Shown here in pieces: positions 49,300 to 60,923 of a stretch of 64,000 nt of DNA. Made by a program: the position numbers and the translations under genes. The stretch is from Pontederia crassipes. Its lineage: Eukaryota; Streptophyta; Magnoliopsida; Commelinales; Pontederiaceae. The first letter of the stretch is position 1; each line of letters opens with the position of its first letter. The DNA lies in NCBI GenBank assembly GCA_030549335.1, contig CM060190.1, forward strand, positions 69,888,118 through 69,952,117, written 5' to 3'. The notes beneath the pieces were generated by a model. The model searched no databases and was not told the origin of the DNA. It was given only the letters and a program-made list of their open reading frames with translations.

Positions 49300-51511
49300 G
49301 GATCAAATGGGTGTCCCCCAACTGAAATGGGGACTGTCCCCCATTCTGCGTCGGTCGTCAAATTCGCATTCGACGGCTGGCGCAGATTTAAGAGTTTTAA
49401 GTGAGATCTGGTGTGGTCCGACCCGATCGAACGAACGGTTCGGCCGTAGTTCGGACGAACCGGTTCCAAGGGGTATAAAATTATGAAAACCCTGGAATTG
49501 CCTCATTTTCGTATCTCCTCTCTCTCTCCTCTTTGTTTCTCCTCTACGTTGCCGCCTCTCTTTCTCTCCTCTCCTCCCGACGGCATCTGTGCGACGGCTA
49601 TGAGCACCGGCGCCGAGCACGGCCGCCGCAGACCTGCCCCACCGCCGACCCCCTTCGAGGTCGAAATGCTCAGATCCGAGACAGGTCTATGTGCAAAGGC
49701 GACTCCGCGGCTAGATCTACATATGTGCATAGCGGCGACCTCCCCGGCGCCGCCGACCTCGTGCAGCGGCGACCTCCTCGCCGACCTCGCGCAGCGGCGA
49801 CCTCCTCGCCGACCAGATCGGGTTCTTGGCGACCTCGTTCGACCATATCTGACGGACGCAGGCCGGATCTGACGGACGCCCAGATCGTGCACCGCCGCCA
49901 ACCAAATCATGCAGTCGGTGACTCCCCCACGCACCGTCACTGACCAGATTGAGCAGCTGGTGACTCCCCCGCGCACTCCGTCGATTGGATCTATGCTCGT
50001 GCACCGCCGCCAACCAGATCGAGCATACCACGGCTCTGCCCCTCGCGTACGACCACCGATGAGTCCGCCCTACTGCCAACAATGCCGAGCTCATCCGCGC
50101 CGCGGCCGCTGATCCCTGCACCGCCACCGCCGATCTCAGATGCTTAATCCATGTTAATCCACATTTTTGTTGTGTTAATCCATGTTGTAAACCACTTAAA
50201 CTTTTGTTAATCTATACTTCGATTAGTAATACTTGTGTTAAAATTCTTTTAGCTTGTATGCGATTGACAAAATAGCAGTGGTGTAAAATGTTGAAGTTGT
50301 TTTCTCATCGACATGTTTACTCTACATTCCCCATCCGAAAGTGTCAGAAGCTCGTCGCATATTCTCTACATTATGTCTCCTCCATTTCTATCTCGAAATC
50401 TCGCATTCGAAACACATTTGATAATTTGCATTCTTTTAATTGAATTAAACTACATCCAACTAAGAATAATTTCAAGTTCGAATTGAACGTCGTTCAACTC
50501 AAAATGTGTCAGCGTTCCAATTATCTCGTAGATTTGTTACAGAGAGGATTACAAAACTTTTAATAGAACACATATTACAGGGTACTTTTAATAGATCAAA
50601 GATTTCTTCCTCAAGGACGTCGAGCTTGTAACGAGCATGAAGAAATTAACGATACTTAGTTCTGGTTCTATTGTAACAAAAGATTCCCCGGACTCGGTGG
50701 CGACACCCGAAGCTCGGCGGTGCCAGGAAGGCGGCGGTGGCGGACAGGGAGGTCGGTGCGATGAGATCGAGTCGGGGTCGCCGTTGCACGCAGATGTGGT
50801 CGGCGACGCGCGGATCAGTCGGTGATGGATAGATATGCTCAGCGATGCGCAGATCTAAGCATGGGGGACGTCTCCGATGCTTAGGTGCTCGTTGGAGTCG
50901 TGCTCGAGGTCGGTGAGAGGTGGCGGGCACAGATCTGCGAGAGGACACAGCGCTCGGCGTGCTCGAGGTCGACGAGGGGGTCGCCACTGCACGAGGTCGA
51001 TGGGGTGTCACGGTTGCTCGATCTCATCGACAGCGGTGCGCGGGGAGTCGTCGGTTGCTGGATCGTGGTCGTTCTCGGCGCAAGGTCATCGATTGTTGGA
51101 TCGTGGTCATTCTCGGTGCAAGTGCTCGTGGCCGTCGCACAGTCGCCGTCGAGGTGCTCAGGGTCGCGATGGGTTGGGGTGCTCCGGGTTGATCTGCTGC
51201 CATCGGGGGGGCTCGTCGGCGTCGTTGAGCCGCGCAGAGGAGAGGAGAAATGGAGGCGCGGCGAAGAGAAACGAAGAGGAGAAAGAGAGGAGTAAAGCAA
51301 ATGTCGACTCACGGGGGTTTTTCGCTTTTATACGCCTTCAGACCGGTTCGATTCATCGAACAGTGGAGCAAGGGCGGAAAACTGGAATTAGACCGCGCGC
51401 ATCTCATATAAAGCATTCAAATCTAGGCCAGCCGTCGGATGCGCATGCGACGACTGGCGCAACATAGGGGGATAGTCCCCCCATTTAAGTTGGGGGATAT
51501 CCATTATTCCC
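49300..51511. mobile_element. 2.2-kb foldback element with GC-rich arms
   Basis: The ends are inverted copies: left GGGTGTCCCCCAACTGAAAT (49310) and right, on the minus strand, GGATATCCCCCAACTTAAAT (from 51503). The similarity continues inward through TCGACGGCTGGCGCAGATTT (left) and CCGACGGCTGGCCTAGATTT (right), and then through a CT-rich tract (49515-49565; 51240-51300 inverted) to CCGACGGCATCTGTGCGACG-type sequence. Between 49740 and 51100 both arms are rich in CGACCTCGTGCAG-type repeats, with an AT-rich centre (50150-50600). Open frames of 120-196 codons here overlap on both strands and look like by-products of GC-rich repeats. No transposase is seen. TSD unclear. Confidence 0.65.
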
Positions 51512-53047
51512 GTAAAATATTTAGGAAATTATGTAATAAAATATTTCCAAATTAATTTCTAATTATTTTTTTAAAATTTCAGAAATTTTCTATTTAATTT
51601 TTAAATTTATTATAATGTAATTTTCACTTTCAAAAGCTTTTTTTTCTAAATTTTCTACATAACTTTAAATTCCTAGTGAGCACCCGTCAAAACTTCCAAT
51701 GAAGAAGCGTTCGTCAACGATGGGTGTTAACTTCCAACAAAAATCTTTCATCGAAAGTTCCGGCGAATTTCTACTGTCGAAAGTCAATTTGTTTCACCCA
51801 TCGAAAAAAACTTTATGATGAACATTTTTCAAATGTTCCCATCGAAAAGTTCATTTTCAGATAGATCCTCAAAGAGGAAATGTGTTTTTTTTCTTGTATT
51901 GAATGATCGTAATTCGAAAGAATAAGAGAAAAGTGGGGTCACCTTGTTCATCATTTATTCTGGAACTAAATTATTGTATTTGTACCCAAATGAAACCTAT
52001 GTTCCTAGTGACACCAGATAAAAATCACTTAAAACCATCATGGCCATTATGGATAGAAAAGAATGAATGTTTAGATGAAAAAGCATAAAGAAGACGTTTG
52101 TTTTCGTGTGTTCTCTACTTGAGAATTATTTGAGAAAAAAATTTCTAGCTAGAAGAGAATGTCACATTTGTAACTTTTTATCTTGTTATGTATTTAATGG
52201 CCATGATACCCATTTGAATCGGTAGCACGTTGCTCCCTGCATCCGATGTTGTCTAATGCGGGATCCACGGTGGATCATTTCGAGGTCGAGAATTGGATTT
52301 TCACTTGTGTCAAGCCGAGCGGTTCATTGTACGGTACCCTAGGTGTCTCTCGGCTCCCTTGTCGTTGTCGCCAACCTCCCTCGTCCCTCGAAGCCCACAT
52401 CATCGCTGATCTCCCTCGTCCCTCGGGTCATCGCATATCCCTCATCTTCGTCGATCTCCCTTGTCCCTGCCAATCTCCCTTGTCATCGTGAAAAAAGAAT
52501 GAACCATTGGGCGGTGAGGCTCGATCAGCGGCGAGTGCATTCCTTCGATGGCGAACCTCGATCAGCTCGGCACCAGACTATTCGACGGTGAGACTCTCGG
52601 CGGTCCTTGATCTCATGATTTGTCCTTCGGAGGCGTGAGAGTCCGGAGGCAAGTGCATTCTTTTAACAACGCAAGAGTCCTACGACGATCGCCTGACGAG
52701 CAAAAGGTTTCTCCATCTGGCGAACATCGTCCCCGCAGAAGGAGAGTCATCCAACATGATGATTTGGTAGCACGTAAACCGGACCAGTTAAAGAATCGTC
52801 TGGACCAAAATATCATCTAGACCGACCGGAGAATCCACTGAATCAGTCGTGGATCTTCAAGCGTGCAATGACAAGTGCGTCCTGCTACCCATTCAATGAT
52901 AGCAGGAACATTAAAAACCATTATGGAATATGGACATAGTAAAGGCGAGCTAGTTTAACGGAAAAGTGCATTGAGTTTGGATGAAAAAAAAATTCCAAGA
53001 GTATAAGAAGATTAATTTCAATGTTATAGATTGAAAAAGTACGTAGA
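51512..53047. other. Intergenic DNA with a GC-richer patch of unknown origin
   Basis: 51512-52220 is AT-rich. 52240-52830 is GC-richer, with repeated phrases CTCCCTCGTCCCTCG, CGATCAGC and GTGCATTC and short open frames on both strands, none resembling a known family. Probably another decayed transposon; I cannot name it. Confidence 0.4.
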
Positions 53048-54102
53048 TCAATGTTGTGAGGGCCGGACCAGACCGACCGATCGAACCATCAACCGGCCCT
53101 CACACCAATCCATTACAAGCCCCAAAACCAAGCTTGTAATTGGACCGGACTGAACCAATTTCGACTGATAAAAAACCAATCAAAACGGGATAAAAATCAG
53201 TCATAACCGAATTGGACCGCATTTCGGATGAACCGATTGATTTTTTTAAAAAAATTATTATAAAATAATCTAATAAAATTATTGTTTTAAATTTGGAAAT
53301 GATTCAAAATGGTCCTTCTCCATAAAACTCTATATTGGGCCATTAGTCTCCTCCTCTATTAATACTTGTCTCTTTGCTCACATCCTATTAGTATAATAAA
53401 TGTGGGACTATGTTTCTATACATACTTGTTCTTTTCTTCTTTCATTTACTTAGTATTTGTTATACTTTCAACTATATCTTATATATTATGATCTTATTCA
53501 ATATTTTTAATATCATACGTGTATATTATAATATAAGTTAATTTTATATTGCTGTATTATATATAATATTTATCATATTAAGTAAAATTTTAATGAATGA
53601 ATGATACAAACTTCTTTGTCATATGCATAACATAAATAATATTATAATAGTTAATATAGTATAGTCATATATAATATTATAAATACACAAATTTTAATTT
53701 TCTTTTATTTAGTATCTAATAACTAATAAGTTCACATTAAATAGTTAACCACCAATTATATTATATATCTAGTTATATATAATCATAATATTATTTATAA
53801 CATAAAACAAAAAGATATGTAATACAAAAAAATTAGTAAGAAGAAAAAAAATATAATTTTAATTTCATAAGATTTTAATTTATTAAATGTGTAATGATTT
53901 TAACATTAGTTTTTGAATGATTTATTATTGTTATTTTTATATAATTATTTTTTAACATCACTAATATGATAACGTAATTTAATATATCATATTAAATATA
54001 TTATTTTATTCTTATTCGGTCCGACCGGACGGTTCGATCAGTCCAACCTGAAACGGACACTTGTCTGAATCATTGTCCGGTCCGTTTCGGATAACATTGA
54101 CG
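53048..54102. mobile_element. Probable hAT-like nonautonomous element
   Basis: Inverted ends TCAATGTTGT (53048) and ATAACATTGA (54091-54100) enclose subterminal GGCCGGACCAGACCGACC-type repeats on the left and GGTCCGACCGGACGGTTCG-type repeats on the right, with an AT-rich middle. The segment GTCTCCTCCTCTATTAATAC and AATGTGGGACTA (53348-53410) recurs at 55932-55996 in the next element, so the two are related. TSD not resolved. Confidence 0.45.
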
Positions 54103-55579
54103 GAGATAGTAATTCTTAACATATATAAGAAAATAACATATTATCTCATAATATATATAATAATAAGTTAACATAAGTAGTGAGGAATTTTATTTTTTAA
54201 AAGAGTAATATGAAACAGATGAAAGAACACTAACCATTGTTCTTATTTTATCATTATCTATTTCTAATTGTTCCCTTTTCCTTTATTGTACTTCAAGTTC
54301 CTCGATGATCACATTTTCTTGGTTATATCATTTGTTGAATTTTGTATACTTATATATTTATTTGGTAAATGTTGATTACTTAATATAGAAAAATGTGAAA
54401 ACATTTAATAAATATGTTGAGGGCTTTTCGTGAGATCATATTTATTACAAAAAGTTTAATAATGAGCAGAACTTTCCAAAAAAGGAAAAGAAATATAGAT
54501 ATTATTGATTATCTAATCACTCTTTGTAGCATCGTCTAGCACTTACTAAATTGTAAATTAAAATTGAAAACATGGGTAAAGTCGCTTCAGACGAATTCCA
54601 CACAAAATTTAATAGACATATTTATATATATGTATATAAAATTAATAGTAGTTGCAGTGATAAATAAATTTTATGATACAAATAATTTTTGTATTTTCAT
54701 TTTTGCAGTGAATATGTACTCAGCAAAATCTACATGAATCATAAGGGTCTTTGTATTAACGAAAAAGTGCATTCATCTACTAAAATAGCAATAATTGTCT
54801 TGAGACAATATACATGAAAACCCTGGATATGGACTCCCTCAAAAAAAAAAAAATGTCATTACGAACGACCGAAAATTGCGATAAAATCAGTGGTGCGATT
54901 ACTTTCACGATATACATACTTGTTCCAAAATGCAATTTATTCAACATAAATCCAATATCAAGAGATGGAATAATGAAGGATAATGTGTACGCAATCAATC
55001 AACGGATGGCGGCGCCACAAAGATGACTTAATACGAAGGATAATGTGTATTAAGGCTTCAAAGACACCCCAAACCTCTTGCGTCGTTTGGGAAGTGAAAT
55101 CGGCCTCCGTTCCCCAAACGATTTTCTCGGTTCCATGTTTACGTCGTCGATTTTGGCGGAATTGACGTTCGTTACTTTTTTTTTTTTTTACTTTTTGACT
55201 TTTTTTTTAAATGATGTTTTGGCTTTTTTTTTCAAACTTTTTTTTTATCATTTTCTTTTATAACCTTTGTTATATAAGTTAATTTATTTTATTATATATA
55301 AAAGATAAATAATAAAATATTATTTATTATTTCATTTAGATTTTAAATATTTCATTAAATATAAATGATTAAAATGATTTTTTATATTTAAATAATATAT
55401 ATTTTACATCTTTTTTAATTTATATTATATATTTAACTTTTTAAATAATATTATAATATAACTTTATAATACATATTTTTAATTCAAACATCCACTAAAA
55501 TTAATTCATCATATCTACTTTTTCATATCACATCAATTATTTTATTTTTCATTATCAAATTCCATTCCATTCAAACATA
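54103..55579. other. AT-rich gene-free DNA
   Basis: No coding region supported. Contains several long T runs (55165-55265) and AT-rich simple sequence. A short GC-richer segment (55000-55165) has two overlapping open frames with no recognisable similarity. Confidence 0.45.
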
Positions 55580-56215
55580 ACCCAAACTAGGGATGGTATA
55601 CGACCTTGTTCGGGACGGAAAACACCACCCCCGCCCTTACACAGATGACTCGCCCCCAACCCCGCCCCGAATCTCCGGTCCGGAGAAAATTTTATCCCCC
55701 GCCCCGATCCCTGCGGGGACCCCGTACCCCTCGGCGCGATCCTAGTTTGGATCAGATTAAACCGAATCGAACCGATAAAAATTGATCAAAATCAGGTTGA
55801 ATCGTATTTTTTTTCAGTCAAAAATTTTTATTAATTTTTTTACTAAGAGATAATTTGATAAAAATTATTATTATAAATTTAGAAAATATCCAAGGCGAAC
55901 TTTCTCTATAAACATTCAATATTAACCCATTAGTCTCCTCATTCATTTATACTTGTCTATTTACCCTCACTTTCCTACTACTATCAATGTGGGACTAATA
56001 TTGTACACTCACTTTTTTCTTTGGAGTGTGGAGATTCAGGGCCCCGTGGGGTGGCGGGGCGGGGAGAACTCCCCCATCCCCGAAAAAGAGTTCGGGAACA
56101 ATTTTCCCCCATCCCCGCCCCCGTGAGAAAAAATTCTCCAAGTTCGGAGTCTCGATCGGGGATTCCTCGCGGGGTTCCGCAGGGGGCAAAAAATATTGTC
56201 ATCCCTAACCCAAAT
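55580..56215. mobile_element. hAT-type MITE, 620 bp
   Basis: The element (55588-56207) starts TAGGGATGGTA and ends with the inverted TGTCATCCCTA. It is flanked by ACCCAAAC (55580-55587) and ACCCAAAT (56208-56215), an 8-bp duplication with one mismatch, which fits hAT. Subterminal regions are GC-rich (CCCCGCCCCGA and GGGGCGGGGAGAAC types) and inverted relative to each other; the middle is AT-rich. Short peptides read from it are artefacts. Confidence 0.88.
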
Positions 56216-56365
56216 TAATCTGTCAATTTAACTATTCACGAGAACTTATCAAAACTCCAATTCTTGTTGCCGAACGACCCCTAATTCAATAATTGATTTA
56301 GCATCTCATCTTAGTGCCCTGTAGTGATAAAAAAAAGAATCAAGCTCGCTCCCCATGTTTGGGGC

Positions 56366-57548
56366 AAATTACACAAATAATTTTCCAACTTTGAGTCGAT
56401 TTTCAACTGGTCCCCCAATTTCAATTTATAATTAGAATGTCCCTCATTTTTTATTGTCTTGCACGATTAGTCCTCTTGACCGGTGATAGTGAATTTTCCG
56501 ATTGCCTTGCATACGTGACCGGCACGTCAGCCATTTCTCTCTCATCCACATCATTTAAGTCATCAACATCATTTAACGCTCCAAACCAGATAAATTACAC
56601 GGATCGTCCATCAACTTTGAATCGATTTCTAAACAGTCTCCCAACTTTGATACTATTGCACGATTCGTCCACTTGATCGATAAAAAATAGTCTCCCAATT
56701 ATATTGCGATGTGGCATAATTAAATATAAATAAAAAAATTTAACTAGCTGTCATCACATAATAAAAATATTATAAAAATTTAAAGAAGCGGACGAGGGGA
56801 AGTGTCGGCCTCCCTCTTTAAGCTCACCCTTTGGTGAGTTGGCATAGGGGGCGTCAACCCCCCTCTCCAAGCTCGTCCACTAACGAGCTTCGCACAAGGG
56901 GCGCCAACGCCCCCTCGCGAGCTCGTCGACGATCTTAAATGACTCAAAATTGAGAGACTATAAAAAATAAAAATAGTAGGAGCGTCGAGGAACTCGCGAG
57001 GAGGCGTTAGCGTCCCTTATGCAAAGCTTGACAGTGGACGAGCTTGGAGAGAGGGGTCGACGCCCCCTACGCCAGCTCGCCAAAGGGCGAGCTTGGAGAG
57101 GGGGGCCGACACTCCTCTGTGAGTTCGTTCGCGTCATGAAATTTTTATAATATTTTTTATTATATGATATCAACTAGTTAAAATTTTTTATTATGCCACG
57201 TCGTAAGATAATCGAGAGATTATTTCTTACCGATCAAGTTGATGAATCATGCAATAATATCAAAATTAAAGGACTATTTAAAAATTTATTCAAAGTTGAA
57301 AGACGATCCGTGTAATTTATCTGGTTTGAAGCGTTAAATCGCGCGGATAACTTAAATAATATGGATGAGAGAAAAATGATTGACGTGTCGACCACGTATG
57401 CAAGGCAATCGAAAAACTCACTATCACCGGTCAAGATGACTAATCGTGCAAGAAAATAAAAGATAAGAAACATTCTGATTATAAATTAAAATTGAGAGAC
57501 AAATTAAAAATAAACTCAAAATTGAGAGACCATCCGTATAATTTACCT
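56366..57548. mobile_element. 1.2-kb near-complete inverted repeat (foldback element)
   Basis: Each half is about 585 bp and is the inverted copy of the other around ~56955. Matching blocks include TGCACGATTAGTCCTCTTGA (56460) against the reverse strand near 57440, CCGATTGCCTTGCATACGTG (56498) near 57405, and CCAGATAAATTACACGGATC (56583) near 57310. GC-rich inner parts (56790-56935 and 56975-57125) carry CCCCCTCTCCAAGCTCGTCC-type sequence, also inverted. The outer end motif AAATTACAC plus CAACTTTGA occurs twice per arm (56370 and 56592), so each arm is itself a duplicated unit. The end motif resembles that of the elements at 484 and 11108. No coding sequence. A transcript would form a long hairpin. 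Confidence 0.85.
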
Positions 57549-58337
57549 CCTTATTTGACTCTCTTGAAGAAGAGAAACGTCCGAATTAAGTTTAACTCTG
57601 ACATAGGAGCAAGGCTCCCACGAGGATCCGAATCAGGTCCTGAGAAAGATTAGCAAATTACATTTATGCTCCTATTATACTTTAGCTAATTAACTATTAT
57701 ACATTTTATCCGAAACAAAAATATTATTACTTGATCATACTGAAAAACAACGAAAGCAGTAAGGTTTAAGCCTCATATTTCGTAGAATACTTTAGACTAT
57801 AGAGATTCGTAGAATATTTTAGACTATAGAGATTAATTAAAAGAGTTTAAAAACAAGATACAAAATATAGTTTACTTCTAAAGGTAAAAACACATTGGTC
57901 ACCACGCACACACACCCGAATAGTCCACCACGCACGGCACACCTCCTCGACCGTGATATCTAAAATAGAACATTCTTTTTTTAAAAAAACACACAAAGGT
58001 ACAAAACTTTAAAATTTAAATTGTTTTAATAACTCAAGTTATATATAAAAATATATATATACATATATTTACTTGGTGGCCGTCCTCGTCTTCGGTTCCC
58101 AAAATTTCCAATTTCCTTCGCTTTTATTTATCTTCTCCTTCTTCTTCATGGTCGCGACGCAGAGACGCAGCGCAGGACAGAGCAGTCGTTGTCCTCTACG
58201 GCGAAACTAATAGACCCGTGCACCACCAAGAACACTTCATTTTCCCCCGTTCTCCGGCTCTCAACGCCAAAGAGAGCCGCTTCGTTCTCTCCTCTCTCCA
58301 GCCGCGACCACAGCGCCGCACCACGCTACGCCGTGGC
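57549..58337. other. Upstream region of the F-box gene
   Basis: Mostly AT-rich DNA. An AT run (58038-58070) containing TATATATA lies about 270-300 bp before the F-box start codon and could supply a TATA element. CT-rich sequence follows (58120-58160), then GC-rich leader. The coding frame stays open upstream of the chosen ATG to 58218. Confidence 0.4.
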
Positions 58338-59813
58338 ATGGAGGCAGATCTGTGTGACGACCTGCTCCGGGAGATCATCCGCCGCCTGCCTCCCTACTCC
58401 TACCCCTCCGTCGCCCTCGTTTGCAAGCGCTGGCTCGCCGCCCTCCGCTCCTCCACCTCCTCCCTCCGCGTCCGCGTTCCCTCCGCAGACGTCGTTTGCC
58501 TTTCTTCCCTCCTCTCCCACTATCCTTTCCTCTCCGATCTCACCGTCTTCGACGTCTCCGACGGCTTCCGGCGGACGTCGTCTTCTGCCGCTCCCTGCGG
58601 TGCCTGCCTCTGCCCTGTCCCGGACGCTCCGCTCTCCTCCGCCGCGCTCCTCTCATGCGCCTCATCCTTCCCGCGCATCGTTTCCCTCCAGCTCACCTCT
58701 CTTCGCTCATACCGCCAGCCATCCCTCTGCTGGCTCGCCGCCTTGCCCTCCCTTAAGTCCCTCTCCCTCATCTTCGTCCTCCGAAAGTCCGACGACGATA
58801 CCTTATGCACCCCTGCTGCTCCGGACGGCGAGACCGACCGTGCCAACGATGAGGATGATGGCAGCGACGATCGGGTGCAACCCGTGTTGCCGCTCGAGAG
58901 ACTGTCCTTGACTGGAATCCGCGCGGCTGACGTTGGGTTCTCTTGGCTGTGGCACCGCTGCGGCAACCTCCGCTGGCTCCAGCTGCGCGCATGTGAAGGC
59001 ACCGGAGACGGCGGCTCCTCCGAGTACGGGTCCTTCGTGCACTGCCTTCACGATGGCCTTCTCGGCCTCGAGCTGCGAACCTGCAACGCCATCGCCAACA
59101 GGGTCTTGCGCGCCGCGGCGGACCGCTGCCACCGTCTGGTTTCTCTCCTCCTCTACGACGGCGCCGGCGGCGACGCCCTTAGCTACTTCCTCCACCGCCG
59201 CGGGGCCTTTCTCCACACTCTCGATCTCCGCTTGCCTCTCGACCTCCAGAACGGCCACCTCCTCGCCATCGCCAGCGCCGAGGGCGGCCCTTATAAGCTC
59301 GTTGGCGGGCACGGCAACCTGGTGGCCCTGCGACTGGAGAGCAGTTGCCTCGTCACTGGGGACGGGCTGCGGCCCCTCATGGAAGGTCCTGCAGGCGCAG
59401 CCATCGAGGAGCTCGCCTTGGTGAACTGCAACGCGGTGGAGCGAGAGCCCGGACTGCTGCTCTTGCTCGCCCAGAGCATGCCCCGGCTGCGGAGGCTGGA
59501 TTTGTCTTACAACGACATCCTGACGGCTGAGGAGGTGGGCGCAATGCTGCCGTTCTGTAAGAACCTGGTGGAGATCAGACTTCGAGGGTGCGGGATTCTG
59601 ACAGGATCCTTCATTGCGCCCATGATCAAGCACTGCGGCTGCAGGATAGAGGTCGTGGACATTGCTCGGTGCCCCGTGATCGGTATCTCTGCCATCGAGA
59701 CTCTTGTTCTGAACGCGTCTCGCCTGGATCACATCATGGTGGAGGAGAGCAAGTTGTCAAAAGCTGCAAAGGCATGGCTGAGGAAACGAGCCGTTAGATT
59801 CGGAATGGACTGA
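58338..59813 (+). CDS. F-box/LRR protein, intronless
   Basis: A single-exon frame of 491 aa starting MEADLCDDLLREIIRRLP. An F-box occupies residues ~4-45 (LLREIIRRLPPYSYPSVALV, then CKRWLAAL), the surface that binds SKP1/ASK in SCF ubiquitin ligases. The rest reads as degenerate leucine-rich repeats: VSLQLTSLRSY, LERLSLTGIRAADVGFSWLW, LVALRLESSCLVTGDGLRPL, LRRLDLSYNDILTAEEVGAM and LVEIRLRGCGILTGSF. An acidic linker (DGETDRANDEDDGSDDR) lies at ~160-176. The domain order matches plant F-box/LRR adaptors; the substrate cannot be told. An in-frame upstream start at 58218 would add 40 residues, but the added part is basic and unlike the family, so I prefer 58338. Codon use is strongly GC3-rich (CTC, GCC, TCC), unlike the other genes here, as in the GC-rich gene class of commelinid monocots. 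Confidence 0.88.
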   Translation: MEADLCDDLLREIIRRLPPYSYPSVALVCKRWLAALRSSTSSLRVRVPSADVVCLSSLLSHYPFLSDLTVFDVSDGFRRTSSSAAPCGACLCPVPDAPLSSAALLSCASSFPRIVSLQLTSLRSYRQPSLCWLAALPSLKSLSLIFVLRKSDDDTLCTPAAPDGETDRANDEDDGSDDRVQPVLPLERLSLTGIRAADVGFSWLWHRCGNLRWLQLRACEGTGDGGSSEYGSFVHCLHDGLLGLELRTCNAIANRVLRAAADRCHRLVSLLLYDGAGGDALSYFLHRRGAFLHTLDLRLPLDLQNGHLLAIASAEGGPYKLVGGHGNLVALRLESSCLVTGDGLRPLMEGPAGAAIEELALVNCNAVEREPGLLLLLAQSMPRLRRLDLSYNDILTAEEVGAMLPFCKNLVEIRLRGCGILTGSFIAPMIKHCGCRIEVVDIARCPVIGISAIETLVLNASRLDHIMVEESKLSKAAKAWLRKRAVRFGMD

Positions 59814-60923
59814 TCCTTCATCCGGGTACACCATAATTCCTCTCTACTCGTTTCGAAAAAAAGGGCCTCCAGTTCCAATAAGTGCACATAGACTAGTACT
59901 GTCTTTGCACACAAGTTAATTAGGACATTAATAAAGGGCATCACTATTGTGATTTCAAAATTAAGTGTTGAAAGTGCTAATAATGGTGACAATAGAATAA
60001 CAAATAGTGTATGGTAATAATGGTGCCTTGCTTAAATTCATAAGAATCTTTGTAAAGCATACCTGAGACGGATTCAAATATGCATGAGACTGTTACATTT
60101 GGGTTGTGGGACAAGACTAGTAAAGATATAAATCCTCAATTCCATATCATATTTCTGCTGTTGTTTCCCTTGATCATCCAATTTGATCAGTTTAAAACAA
60201 ATATACATCTATTAAATCCATCAATGAATGCTGCTAAATACAATTACGATAGAGATACAGTTGACAAGTTAGTCAGTCGCAGCACAGCCCGATTGTTACT
60301 TTGAAAAAGAGAACACATCTGAATTTACTTAAAAATTTATGAACATCAACAGCAGGAGAATATTGTTTCAATAGTTATATGTGAAACCGATCACTGAAGC
60401 TTGGGGTTTTGAAGATGACTGCCTCAAAATGGCATAGCCAAAGGAGCGGACAAAGGCTTTTGCCATTGCTTCCTTAGCACATTTGCATTCTCAATCCTCT
60501 GCTTACTGACATCAGAAGGGACATTTCACTGACATCTAAGAATAAAGTATCATTTACAATTAAGTCATAGACACAATTCTTACTTCTAAGAGATCCCTCT
60601 TTTTTATCCTGGGCTTCCTTGTATCAAATATGCATGTAGAGCATGGAAACAAGAACGAGCATCACTTTCTGAAGGAGCTCAACCTGAGAAAGAATGCGCT
60701 AGACATAATCTAACTTGTCGTGCAAATAATGTGAGCGTAGCATGCATGAAGGATGATCTTCATGCCTAAGATATAACGCAATTAGATTAATATTGACCAA
60801 AGTAAAGAGAAGAATCACATCCTATTTAAGGTAACAGCTGTGTACACAAAGATTGGTTGTGGCGCCAAGCAGCTTGGATGATAAAATTGATTGTCATCAC
60901 TGTAAAGTTATATTCATCAGCAG
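59814..60923. other. Intergenic DNA between convergent F-box and AHL genes
   Basis: The start holds the F-box 3' UTR; the end probably holds the AHL 3' UTR on the other strand. No gene is supported between them. Confidence 0.45.

Noticed and set aside
49483-51467. Overlapping frames of 90-196 codons
   Set aside because: They occur on both strands within the inverted arms of the foldback element, overlap each other and show no domain, so I treat them as by-products, although a captured gene piece is possible.
58218-58337. Upstream in-frame start for the F-box protein
   Set aside because: The extra 40 residues are basic and not part of an F-box protein N-terminus; the internal ATG places the F-box right at the start as usual.
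58520-59732. Long minus-strand frames (up to 309 codons) opposite the F-box gene
   Set aside because: Shadow frames of a GC3-rich gene; the plus frame has the F-box and LRR pattern.
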